Positions 1 to 8,903 of a stretch of 64,000 nucleotides of DNA are shown here, piece after piece (the first letter of the stretch is position 1; each line of letters begins with the position of its first letter). Origin of the DNA: Methylorubrum sp. B1-46 (lineage in GTDB: Bacteria; Pseudomonadota; Alphaproteobacteria; Rhizobiales; Beijerinckiaceae); assembly GCF_021117295.1 (NCBI RefSeq), contig NZ_CP088247.1, forward strand, positions 1,451,501-1,515,500. The letters are read 5' to 3'. Below the pieces are notes generated by a model. It had not been told where the DNA came from. It searched no databases and saw only the letters and a list, made by a program, of their open reading frames with translations. Position numbers and translations under genes: made by a program.

Positions 1-3000
1 CCGAAGACGACCGGCACCGGCCCGCCCTCGGCGACGTCGGTAACGGAGACGGTGATGGTCTTGGAGGTCGTCAGGCTGCCGTCGCTGACTGCAACCTCGA
101 CGTTGAAGGTCTTGCCGGCCGGCAGCGCCTCGTAGTCGGGCGCGGTCAGGAAGCTCAGCGCGCCCGTCCGGGCGTCGATGGCGAACAGCGCGTTGTCGGT
201 CACCGCATTCGCGGTCAGCGCGTAGGTGAGCGCGTTGCCGTCCACGTCGGTCGCCGCCACGAGGCCGACCGCCGTCTGGTTCTCCGTGGCCGAGAGCACT
301 GTCGTGGTGATCACCGGTGCCTCGTTGACGTTGGTGACCGCGACCGCGAGCGTCTTCAGGGTCCGCCCGGTTCCGTCGAACGCCTCGACCTCCACTGTGT
401 AAGGACCCGCACCGCGCGCACCCTCGAAGTCGGGCGCGGTCTTGAAGCTCAGCGCGCCCGTCCGGGTGTCGATGACGAACAGGGCGTTGTCGGTCGCCGC
501 GTTCGCGGTCAGCGCGAAGTCGACCCGGTCACCGTCGAGGTCGCTCGCCGTCACCGTTCCGACGGTCACCGTTCCCTCGGCGACCGTGAAGCCGGCCTCC
601 GTCACGACGGGAAGCGCGTTCGGGGCATTGAAGGTCGCGGTCGCGCCCTGGCGCGTGACCGCGATCGCGTCGAGGTTGGGGCCCGAAGTCGCGCCCCCCG
701 GGATCGCGAAGGCAATCGTGTGCGTGCCGGCGGTGAGCGTCACCGTCACCTTCTGCACGGACCAGTTGTTGAACCCGTCCGCTGCGCCGGTTCCATCCGG
801 ATCCGTCGAGAGGAAGGGCAGGTTGGACAGGTTGGGCAGCGCCGCGCCGTCGAGCCGGAAGGCGAGCGGGCGATTGCCGGCGGAAGCATAGCGGACGTGG
901 ATGTCGTAGCTGCCGGCCTCCGCGACGGTGAAGCTGTAGCTCGCGGTGTCGCCGGGCGTGTCGCCGAAGTCGAGATAGCCGCTGCCGGTGAAGCCCGGCC
1001 GCAATCCGTCGACGAGGCCGGCCGCGTTCGACGTCTCCTTGTTCCAAGGATTGCGGACGAAGGTGTCGTTCGTGTTGATGTCGGTGTCCACGATCGTCAG
1101 ACGCCCGGCCTCGGCTTGGATCAGGATCTGGTTGAAGGGCTCGGGCATGGGAGGAGCCTGGATCGTGAGGGTGAAGGGGACGGCGGCGGAGGTCAGTTGG
1201 CCGTCGGTCGCGAAGACCTCGAACGCGTAGGCGCCGGGCGCGACGCCGGCCGCGACGGTCACTGCCCCGCCGCTGAGGCTGATGCCGGAGGGCAGATCCC
1301 CTCCGCCGGCCAGACGGAGCCCGAGCGCGGGCGTGGTGCCGTCCGGATCGGCCGCCACGAGGCCCGCCAGCGACACCGACCCGCCGCTCGCCGGCACGCT
1401 GGCCGCCGCCAGGGTGCCTGTCAGCATCGGCGCCTCGTTCAGGTTCGTGACGGCGAGGGTGACGGATTGAGTTAGGTCACCGACGCTCACCGAGACCTCG
1501 GGCCGGGCGCCCTCGAAGTTCAGGGTTTGGCCCTGGCGCAGCGCCAGTTGCAGCGCGCCCGCGGTGCCGACGACTTCGAACCGGCCGGCATCCGCGCCCG
1601 AAAGCACGACGTCCTCGGGGAGATAGCTGCTGTCGATGTCCGTGATCGCGATGTTGGCCACGATCGCGCCGGGCGCATTCTCAGCGACCGGCAGGGCGGT
1701 CACACTCAGTCCGGTCGCGGCGTCGTCCACCGGCGCGATGGCGACCGTGACGGAGGCAGAGGCCGAGAGGGCGGGCGAGCCGTTGTCGGTGACGATGTAG
1801 GCGATGCTGGCTTGGCCGGAGAAGTTGGCGGCCGGCGTGAAGGTGATGACGGTACCGTTGACCGAGACGGTGCCCTGCGCGGCCGGGACCGTGGCGGTGA
1901 CGGAGAGGGTGCCGCCCGTGTCGACGTCCGCGATCAGGCTAGCGACGTCGATGGTGACAGCGGTGTCCTCGCTGGTCTGAGCGGTGCCGTTCAGGGCCGT
2001 CGGCGCGGTGTTCGGCTGGGTTCCAGGAACGTCGTCCGTCATGTCATTGGTGACGGAGAGCGTCACGGATTGGCTCAGGCCACCGACCGTCACCGAGACC
2101 TCGGGGCGCGCGCCCTCGAAGTCCAACGACACGCCCTCGCGCAGGGCGAGGTGCAATGCACCCCCGCTGTCGATGACGCGGAACTTGGCCGCATCCGCGC
2201 CCGAGAGCATGACGTCATCCGGCCCGTAGATCGTGTCGATGTCGGTGATCGCGATCGTCGCCACGACCGCACCGGCCACATTCTCGGCGACCGACACGGG
2301 TGTGACGCTCAGCGCGGTCGCGGCATCGTCCACCGGCGTGACGGCGACGGTCAGCGAGGCGGTGGCCGAGCGGACGGGCGAGCCGTTGTCGGTGACGACG
2401 TAGGCGATGTCGGCTTGGCCGGAGAAGTTCGCGGCCGGGGTGAAGGTGATGAGCGTGCCGTTGACCGAGACGGTGCCCTGAGCGGCGGGGACCGTGGCGG
2501 TGACGGTGAGGACATCGCCCGCGTCGGCGTCGGCGTCGGCGATCAGCGGCGCGACATCGAAGGTGACGGCGGTATCTTCGTTGGTCTGTGTGCTGCCGTT
2601 CCCGGCCGTCGGCGTGGTGTTCGGCTGGGGCGGGAGGACATCGTCCGTCGTGTCGTTGGTGATGGCGATCGCAAAGGATCGGTTGACGGACAATCCGCCT
2701 GCATCCGTGGCGACGAGACGGATCGGGAGGCTGGAGCCCGCCTCGAAATCGAGGCTCTGATCGGCCCGGAGCTTGAGCTCACCGTTCACGACCTCGAAGC
2801 GGGTGCTGAGGGTCGCACCCTCGAAGACCTGGATCGTGTGCGCAGCGGAATCGGCGTCGGTGACGGTGACACGGCCGATCACGGCGCCGGTCAGGTTCTC
2901 GGCCACCGAGAGATTGGCGAGCGTGATGTCGGACGGGGCGACCGGTTCGGGCTTGAACGCCTCGACCAGCACGAACTCGAACTTGTCGATGTTGGGGCCC

Positions 3001-4547
3001 CCCGCGCCGGAGAGGCGAAGCACCGTCGTGCCGGCGTTCAGCGTCACATTCACGGTGAGGGTGGACTTCGTCCAACCTTCCCACCCGGTCTGGTCGGGCA
3101 CAGTGCCCACATCGTTACCGTCAGCGGGCCGTACCGCTCCAGTGAGATCCTCATAGAAGGCCGGGTAAGCCGCTGGAGCGGTCGTGGGCGCGAGGGCAAA
3201 CGTGCCGATCGCAGTTCCGTCCTGATAAGTGAGCGCGAGCGGCCGGCCCGTGGTGCCGCCGTTGGCGTAGGTGATGGTGATGCTGTAGGTGCCGGCCACC
3301 GTCGCGGTGACGGGAATGTCGAGGGTGTTGGCGGCCGAGCCCCAGTCGAGATAGGCATCGCCCTCCGCGCCGACGCGGAAGGTTTCCGGCTGCGTCTTGC
3401 CGTTCAGGAACGGCAGCGTGATCGGCCGGTTGACCGCCAACGATGCCATGTCGGTCGTCGCGGACGACAGCAGATCCTCGGCCTGGATGACGATCCGGTG
3501 CGGGTCGGCGCTGCGGATTTCGAGATAGTCGAGGTTCGGCCCGCTGAAGCCGGTCGCCGTCAGGCGGACCGTCTGCGTGCCCGCCTCCAGGTGGACGCGG
3601 GTGACCGCCTCGCTGTAGACCGCGTTGTTGCCGGTGGTCTGGAAGTCGAACAGACGGTCCCAGATCTGGCCGTTCACTTCGAGGCGCATCGGCCGGTTCG
3701 ACGCGCTCGCGGAGGAGAACGCGTAGCCGAAGGCGAGATCGTAGGTGCCCGCTGCAGGCACCGCGAACGTCCACTGCAGATACTCACCCGATCCGGCGTT
3801 GAAGTTGCCGTTCAACCCTCCGAAATCGACGTAGGCGTCCCCGTCGGCCGCATCGGCGTTCGGCCGATCGCTCGTGCTCGCGTTCGCCAACGACACCACG
3901 ACGGGCGTGGTCGTCGTCGTGCCGCCGCTGACACTCCCGCGCGTCACACCCGTCGTCGCCTCCGCCTGAAGGCGCAGGGTCTGAATCACCGGCGGCACCG
4001 CGTCGGCTTGGGGCGCGGCCAGCGCAACGTCCTGCTCGGACAGGAGGGTGTTGCTGTTCGCTGTCCGCGCCGTGCTGCCGCTGCCGCCTCTCCCCGAACT
4101 GATCGGGCCGGGGATGAAGCTTCCCGGCGCGGCCTCGAAGCTGTCCTCGGCCATCGCGGGGGCGGGCGCCGACACGCGGCTCGAACTCTCGACCAGGGTG
4201 CTGGAGCCGACCTTGGGCGCGGATGCTTCCACCGAGGCCGTCATGACCGGCCCCGTGTCCTCGCTCGTGAATTCCCGCGCGGAATGGGTGCTCCGGCTCG
4301 GCGGGGTGGCCGAGGAGGCCAGCGGCGCCGAGGGGAGATCCTCGACTTCGAGGGACACCGAGCTGCCTTGCGCAAGGGGGGCCTTCGGCGGCGCGGCCGG
4401 GGGCACGGCGGCGGACGTCTGCCCGATGACGTTCTTGCCCTCGTCGAGAGCGAGCACCATCGCTCCGGAGGCCAGCGCCAGGACCGCTTCCGTCTTGCTG
4501 CCGGACTTGCTGCCCGACGTGCCCTTGCCAAACTTGTTGCGCGCCAT
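1..4547 (-). CDS. Giant secreted adhesin, cadherin-like and CBM-like modules (partial, C-terminus missing)
   Basis: One uninterrupted minus-strand frame runs from an ATG at 4547 to the window edge (1515 codons, no stop). The N-terminal ~210 residues are Ser/Ala/Thr-rich with no cleavable signal, as expected for a type I secretion substrate. Then come two CBM6/35-like beta-sandwich modules (about 216-342 and 350-529), a cadherin-like repeat (536-630), two copies of a 203-residue cadherin-like unit (about 640-1040), a further Ig/cadherin-like domain (1040-1133), a third CBM-like module (1138-1301) and two more cadherin repeats (1308 to the edge). Recurrent motifs are SVAEN, TDNGSP, NEAP and GPNLD. 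An exporter and fusion protein lie directly upstream on the same strand. The module calls come from motif recognition. The likely role is surface attachment, possibly to polysaccharide. A C-terminal RTX or secretion signal would lie outside the window. Confidence 0.85.
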   Translation of the reverse strand, partial: MARNKFGKGTSGSKSGSKTEAVLALASGAMVLALDEGKNVIGQTSAAVPPAAPPKAPLAQGSSVSLEVEDLPSAPLASSATPPSRSTHSAREFTSEDTGPVMTASVEASAPKVGSSTLVESSSRVSAPAPAMAEDSFEAAPGSFIPGPISSGRGGSGSTARTANSNTLLSEQDVALAAPQADAVPPVIQTLRLQAEATTGVTRGSVSGGTTTTTPVVVSLANASTSDRPNADAADGDAYVDFGGLNGNFNAGSGEYLQWTFAVPAAGTYDLAFGYAFSSASASNRPMRLEVNGQIWDRLFDFQTTGNNAVYSEAVTRVHLEAGTQTVRLTATGFSGPNLDYLEIRSADPHRIVIQAEDLLSSATTDMASLAVNRPITLPFLNGKTQPETFRVGAEGDAYLDWGSAANTLDIPVTATVAGTYSITITYANGGTTGRPLALTYQDGTAIGTFALAPTTAPAAYPAFYEDLTGAVRPADGNDVGTVPDQTGWEGWTKSTLTVNVTLNAGTTVLRLSGAGGPNIDKFEFVLVEAFKPEPVAPSDITLANLSVAENLTGAVIGRVTVTDADSAAHTIQVFEGATLSTRFEVVNGELKLRADQSLDFEAGSSLPIRLVATDAGGLSVNRSFAIAITNDTTDDVLPPQPNTTPTAGNGSTQTNEDTAVTFDVAPLIADADADAGDVLTVTATVPAAQGTVSVNGTLITFTPAANFSGQADIAYVVTDNGSPVRSATASLTVAVTPVDDAATALSVTPVSVAENVAGAVVATIAITDIDTIYGPDDVMLSGADAAKFRVIDSGGALHLALREGVSLDFEGARPEVSVTVGGLSQSVTLSVTNDMTDDVPGTQPNTAPTALNGTAQTSEDTAVTIDVASLIADVDTGGTLSVTATVPAAQGTVSVNGTVITFTPAANFSGQASIAYIVTDNGSPALSASASVTVAIAPVDDAATGLSVTALPVAENAPGAIVANIAITDIDSSYLPEDVVLSGADAGRFEVVGTAGALQLALRQGQTLNFEGARPEVSVSVGDLTQSVTLAVTNLNEAPMLTGTLAAASVPASGGSVSLAGLVAADPDGTTPALGLRLAGGGDLPSGISLSGGAVTVAAGVAPGAYAFEVFATDGQLTSAAVPFTLTIQAPPMPEPFNQILIQAEAGRLTIVDTDINTNDTFVRNPWNKETSNAAGLVDGLRPGFTGSGYLDFGDTPGDTASYSFTVAEAGSYDIHVRYASAGNRPLAFRLDGAALPNLSNLPFLSTDPDGTGAADGFNNWSVQKVTVTLTAGTHTIAFAIPGGATSGPNLDAIAVTRQGATATFNAPNALPVVTEAGFTVAEGTVTVGTVTASDLDGDRVDFALTANAATDNALFVIDTRTGALSFKTAPDFEGARGAGPYTVEVEAFDGTGRTLKTLAVAVTNVNEAPVITTTVLSATENQTAVGLVAATDVDGNALTYALTANAVTDNALFAIDARTGALSFLTAPDYEALPAGKTFNVEVAVSDGSLTTSKTITVSVTDVAEGGPVPVVF
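1420..2631 (-). repeat. Tandem 609-bp in-frame repeat inside the adhesin gene
   Basis: Two successive copies of a 609-bp (203-codon) unit lie head to tail. The landmark TTCGGCTGGG occurs at 2011-2020 and again at 2620-2629, and flanking blocks (for example GAGCCGTTGTCGGTGACGA) recur at the same spacing. Each unit encodes a cadherin-like domain followed by a SVAEN...DFEGARPEVSV domain. Divergence between copies is modest, suggesting fairly recent duplication or homogenisation. Confidence 0.8.
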
Positions 4548-4714
4548 GGTTGGCTCCCGTGTCGGCCGTGCGCAGCGGAGCGTGGTCCGCCGCCTCGTGC
4601 TGGGGTCTGGTCGGCCGGCGCGGTGCGGCGGCCTCGAACGGATCGGTCGGCTTTCTGTGGTCCACCCGGCGATCGCTCGCCGGATGCGTCATCGGAGCGG
4701 ATCGGCGAGCCCGG

Positions 4715-6616
4715 TCAGGTCTCGCGGAAGCTCTTGTTGATGGATTCGAGGAAGGGCCGAACGAGGTAGTCGAGGGCCGTCCGTTCCCCGGTCAGGATGA
4801 ACACCTCGGCCGGCATGCCGGCCACGAGTTCGAGGCTCGAATTGAGTTCGCGGATCTTGGCCGCGTCGACCTCGACCTTGGCGATGAAGTAGCTCTCGCC
4901 GGTCCGCTCATCGGTCATGCGGTCGGCCGAGATCGAGCGAAGGCGGCCGTCGATCTGCGGCAGGTTGCGCTGCGCGAAGGCCGAGAAGACGACCTTGGCC
5001 CCCATGCCGGGCCGGACGACATCGACGTCGATCGGCCTCACCCGCGCATCGACGATGAGACTCGCCTTCTGGGGAACGATTTCCAGGAGCGCCTCGCCCG
5101 GCCGCACGACGCCGGATTCCGTCGTCACCCGCACGTTCATGACGATGCCGTCGATCGGCGCGGTCACGAGGGTGCGGTCGAGGACGTCCGTGCGCGCCGG
5201 CAGCTTGCTGCGCAGCGAGGCGAGTTCGGCGCGGACCGTGTTGAGCTCCTCGTTGACCTTCTCGCGGTCCTGCTGGCGCATGGTGAGGAGTTCCATCTCG
5301 GCCTCGCCGACCGCCTGCTTGTTCTTGGCGATGCGGGCGAAGTTGCTGGCGCGCGCGCCGCCGAGCTCGGCCTGCACCCGTTGCAGCGACAGGAGCCGGG
5401 GGAGGCGCTCGAGGCCCTGGCGCAGCAGGGTCTCCACCGTCGCGATCTCCTTCTTGATCAGCGCCTCCTGCTCGTTCTGGGAGGCGATGACCTGGCGCAG
5501 CCCCTCGCTCTCCTCGTGCAGCTGCAGGATGCGCTGTCCCAGGATGCGCTCGCGCCCGGCCCGGGTCTCGCGACGGCTGATGAAGAGGGTCTCCTGACCG
5601 CGCAGGGCGTTCGCCAGGGCGGCCTGATGGATCATCGGCGCGTCCTGGGGGGGAATGGCGGACGCGCCGGCCTGCTCCGCCAGCAGGCGCGCCTCTATGG
5701 CCAGGAAGTGCACAAGGCGCTCGCTCAGTTCGGCCATGTTGGCCCGCGCGAGCGTGTCCTCGATGGTGACGAGCCGGTCGCCCGCGCGCACCAGATCCCC
5801 CTCGCGCACATGGATGCGCCGGACGATGCCGCCCTCGAAGTGCTGCACCGTCTTGCGGTGCCCATCCGGGCTGACGAAACCGGGAGCGACGGCCGCCCCC
5901 GCCAGGGGGATGGCGGCCGCGAGCGTCGTGCCGCAGCCGAACACGAGCAGGATCGTTGCCCAGCCGAGGCGCCTGGGTGCCTGCACGTACTGGGACAGAG
6001 CCTCCGCATCGTCGTGAGCGCCGTCGCCTTTGCCGGCCTTGGCACTTTTGCCGACCTTGGCACTCAGGAGGAGGGCGAGGGCGCAGGCGCCCAGCAGCAG
6101 CGCGAGGCCGATCGCGGGGTCGAGGCCGGTCTCGCGCAGAAGCGCGAGCGGCGGATCGATCCACGCCTCACGCAAGCCTGTGGCCGACGGGCGCTGCGCC
6201 GCATCGCGAAGGGCTGGCGCAGACGGATTCATTCCCGCGCCGAATAGCCCGGCGGCCGCGGCCATACCGGTGACGAGAGCCAGGAGAAACACGGCAAAGC
6301 CGCCGATCCGGGTCTTGCGCGACGCGGAGCCAAAGGCGCGGCGGGCCAAGGCCCGGCAGCCCGCACCGAGGAGAACGAGGCCTGCCACCGCCGCCAGCTT
6401 CGTTGCGAGAAGCGGGGCCGCGGCGAAGGCGGCGTGGACGTCAGCCAGGGTCGTCCCCACGAGGCCCGCGAGGCCGTCGAAGGTGGCCTGAGCGAAGGAT
6501 TGCACCGGCTTCAGCAGGGCCTCGACGTCGGCTTGGAGGCCGGACTGCGCCGAGGGCTGTGCGTGCGGTTCGCCGGACAGGGCGGGCGCCGGGAAGAATG
6601 ACAGGAGGGCGAGCAT
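4715..6616 (-). CDS. Type I secretion membrane fusion protein (HlyD/PrtE family) with a membrane-spanning N-terminal extension
   Basis: This is a periplasmic adaptor linking the ABC exporter to an outer membrane channel. Start ATG 6616 was chosen for a GAAGG ribosome site 8 nt upstream; it lies 31 bp after the exporter stop. The protein has 633 residues against about 430-480 for usual PrtE/HlyD proteins. The extra part is N-terminal: hydrophobic segments at about 68-88, 104-126, 167-185 and 217-243 precede the adaptor. From about 251 the usual order follows: biotinyl/lipoyl half-motif (HFEGGIVRRIHVREGD), a long coiled coil (about 300-470), the second lipoyl half (APIDGIVMNV) and a beta-barrel. 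A normal HlyD has one transmembrane segment, so three are extra. The gene sits between exporter and adhesin, consistent with one operon. Confidence 0.9.
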   Translation of the reverse strand: MLALLSFFPAPALSGEPHAQPSAQSGLQADVEALLKPVQSFAQATFDGLAGLVGTTLADVHAAFAAAPLLATKLAAVAGLVLLGAGCRALARRAFGSASRKTRIGGFAVFLLALVTGMAAAAGLFGAGMNPSAPALRDAAQRPSATGLREAWIDPPLALLRETGLDPAIGLALLLGACALALLLSAKVGKSAKAGKGDGAHDDAEALSQYVQAPRRLGWATILLVFGCGTTLAAAIPLAGAAVAPGFVSPDGHRKTVQHFEGGIVRRIHVREGDLVRAGDRLVTIEDTLARANMAELSERLVHFLAIEARLLAEQAGASAIPPQDAPMIHQAALANALRGQETLFISRRETRAGRERILGQRILQLHEESEGLRQVIASQNEQEALIKKEIATVETLLRQGLERLPRLLSLQRVQAELGGARASNFARIAKNKQAVGEAEMELLTMRQQDREKVNEELNTVRAELASLRSKLPARTDVLDRTLVTAPIDGIVMNVRVTTESGVVRPGEALLEIVPQKASLIVDARVRPIDVDVVRPGMGAKVVFSAFAQRNLPQIDGRLRSISADRMTDERTGESYFIAKVEVDAAKIRELNSSLELVAGMPAEVFILTGERTALDYLVRPFLESINKSFRET

Positions 6617-6647
6617 GGGATCGGCCTTCGACAAAACACGCGGCGGG

Positions 6648-8444
6648 TCACTCGGCGGGGGCAGCCGCGGCGAAGGGTGCGGCGGCAAAGGGAGCGGCGG
6701 CGAAGGACGCGGCGGAGGATGCCGCCGCGGGTCCGGCCGGCGCGTTCCGGTGCGCAGGGGCCGTCGCCTCGTCGCGCGGCTTGGGCACCATGAGGTGCTT
6801 GAGCACCTCGTCGCGCGGACCGAACGCGCCCACCGCCCCGTCGCGCAGCACGAGCAGCGTGTCGGCGGTGCGCAGGGCGCCGGGCTGGTGCGCGACGATG
6901 ACGACCGTGCGACCCAGGCGCTTCAGCTCGATCAGGGCGCGATTGAGCGCCTGCTCGCCGTCGCCGTCGAGGTTGGAGTTGGGCTCATCGAGCACGACGA
7001 GGACCGGATCGCCGTAGAGCGCGCGGGCGAGGCCGATGCGCTGGCGCTGCCCGCCCGACAGCCGGTTGCCGAGGCGACCGACATCGGTGTCGTAGCCCTC
7101 GGGCAAGCGAAGGATCATCTCGTGCACGTCGGCCAGCATCGCCGCCCGCGCCACCCGCTCGGCATCGACGGCGCCCATGCGGGCGATGTTCTCCGCGACC
7201 GTGCCGGGGAACAGATCGACCTGCTGGGGCAGGTAGCCGATCGAGCGGCCGAGCTGCGTCGGGTTCCAGGCGGTGATGTCGGCTCCGTCCAGGCGCACAT
7301 GCCCCGCGCTCGGCGTCCAGGCGCCGACGATGAGCCGGCAGAGGGTCGACTTGCCGGATCCGGAGGGGCCGAGGATGCCGCAGGTCGTGCCCTGCTCGAT
7401 GCGGGCATCGATGCCGCGCAGCACCGGCTCCACCGCGCCGGGGGGCGCGTAGCGCACGGCTTCCATGTCCAGGCGCCCCACCGGCGCCGGCAGATCCATG
7501 GGCCCGGCATGGTCCGGCAGGGCGTCGAACAGGGCGCGGAGGTTCGTGTGCGCGGTTCGGGCGGAGACCCAGCTCCGCCACGCGGTCAGCGCCCGCTCCA
7601 CGGGCGACAGCGCGCGTCCCAGGATGATCGAGGCGCCGATCATGCCCCCCGATGTCAGCTGGCCGCGCAGGACGAGGAGCGCGCCGACGCCGAGGATGAC
7701 GATCTGCAGGCCCAAGCGGAGCGCCCGGGTGAGATTCGAGATCGTCTCGGTCACGTCCTGCGTGCCCTGCGCACCCGCATGGACGGCGCCCTGCCGGTCG
7801 CGCCAGCGGCGCAGCATCGGATCCACCATGCCGAGCGGCTTCAGCGTTTCGCCGTGCTCGACCATCTGCTGCGCGCTGAACTGCAACTGGCGTGCGTCGC
7901 CGGCGGATCGAGCCGAGGCGGAGCGGGTCAGCACATCGTTGAGGACGGCAAGACCGAACAAGATCACGGCACCGGCGACTGCGACGGCCCCCAGGGCGGG
8001 GTGCATCAGCCAGATCACGACGATGAAGATCGGCATCCAGGGGGCGTCGAGGAAGGCGAGCAGGGCCTCACCCGAGATGAAGGTCTTCAAGTCCCCCACG
8101 TCGGAGGCGCTCGCCTCGCTCCGGACCCCCGCGAGCCTCGCGTCGACGCCGCGCCGGATCACCGGCTGCGACAGCCGCTGCTCGACCCACAGACCGGTGC
8201 GCGCCAGGACACGACGCCGGGCCTGCTCGATGACGGCGTAGGCGGCGATGCCCAGGAGGGCCGCGATGGTCAGCCACAGCAGCGTATGCAGCGAGCCGCT
8301 GGCGAGCACCCGATCGAAAACCTGCATCATGTAGATGCTGCTGATCAGCATCAACAAGTTGACCGCGAGGCTGAACCACATCACGGGCATCACTTGTCGG
8401 CGCACTTGGCGCATACAGTTCTGAAAGACGCCGTCCATCGCCAT
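6648..8444 (-). CDS. Type I secretion ABC exporter (PrtD/PrsD family, fused permease and ATPase)
   Basis: Inner-membrane ATPase that would power export of the adjacent adhesin. The N-terminal half is a six-helix ABC permease with the family hallmark GEALLAFLDAPWMPIF. The C-terminal half has Walker A GPSGSGKST, signature LSGGQRQRIGLARAL and Walker B VLVVLDEPNSNLD. No C39 peptidase domain is present, so the substrate is of the non-processed RTX/adhesin kind. ATG 8444 (598 aa) is preferred; an upstream in-frame TTG at 8486 would add 14 residues. The last ~35 residues are Ala/Pro-rich with AAPF repeats, an odd tail. It is followed by the fusion protein gene after 31 bp. Confidence 0.92.
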   Translation of the reverse strand: MAMDGVFQNCMRQVRRQVMPVMWFSLAVNLLMLISSIYMMQVFDRVLASGSLHTLLWLTIAALLGIAAYAVIEQARRRVLARTGLWVEQRLSQPVIRRGVDARLAGVRSEASASDVGDLKTFISGEALLAFLDAPWMPIFIVVIWLMHPALGAVAVAGAVILFGLAVLNDVLTRSASARSAGDARQLQFSAQQMVEHGETLKPLGMVDPMLRRWRDRQGAVHAGAQGTQDVTETISNLTRALRLGLQIVILGVGALLVLRGQLTSGGMIGASIILGRALSPVERALTAWRSWVSARTAHTNLRALFDALPDHAGPMDLPAPVGRLDMEAVRYAPPGAVEPVLRGIDARIEQGTTCGILGPSGSGKSTLCRLIVGAWTPSAGHVRLDGADITAWNPTQLGRSIGYLPQQVDLFPGTVAENIARMGAVDAERVARAAMLADVHEMILRLPEGYDTDVGRLGNRLSGGQRQRIGLARALYGDPVLVVLDEPNSNLDGDGEQALNRALIELKRLGRTVVIVAHQPGALRTADTLLVLRDGAVGAFGPRDEVLKHLMVPKPRDEATAPAHRNAPAGPAAASSAASFAAAPFAAAPFAAAAPAE

Positions 8445-8903
8445 TGTCGTACGCTCTACAGCAGAATGTTGATCGACGTTTTGCAAGAGAACAGGTGTGC
8501 CCCTGATCAGCGCACAGGGACAGACCTGCGCTGACGGACATGACTTCCCGATTTGTGACGCGGCGAAGCATCACAATCGATGGTGGGGACAAGCGGCTGC
8601 AATCCGACCGCCCCATACTGTCAATCTGGATTTTTCCTCCCGCCCTTGGACGGTTCCCTTGTTCGTTATTCTGATCTGAGCCGGACGGTGTCCACTCCGC
8701 ACTACCCAAACGGGGAGAGCCAATAATAATCTTTAACCAAATTTTCACCTACGTAGTCATCAAAGCCGTCGGCGCGCCTGATCGGCCACACCAAATCTCG
8801 CAAAGCCTGAAGACCAGACCTCAGCAGCGCCGCATGGTCGCGACAAAACCCCACAATCAATTGTTAAGGTTTATTCAGCCCCGAAATCGGATGGCTCGCA
8901 CAC
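8445..8903. other. Intergenic region between exporter and luxR-type gene
   Basis: About 460 bp of clearly more AT-rich DNA, richest between 8700 and 8880. It must hold the promoter of the minus-strand exporter operon and the 3' end of the regulator transcript. Short open frames here have poor codon bias and no convincing ribosome site. I see no RNA gene. Confidence 0.5.

Noticed and set aside
1527..4769. 1080-codon plus-strand open frame opposite the adhesin gene
   Set aside because: It is Arg/Gly/Asp-rich with no domain, as expected for the antisense of a GC-rich gene; the minus frame has clear cadherin and CBM-like motifs.
8497..8679. 60-codon plus-strand frame in the AT-rich gap
   Set aside because: No ribosome site, no codon bias and no similarity I recognise.
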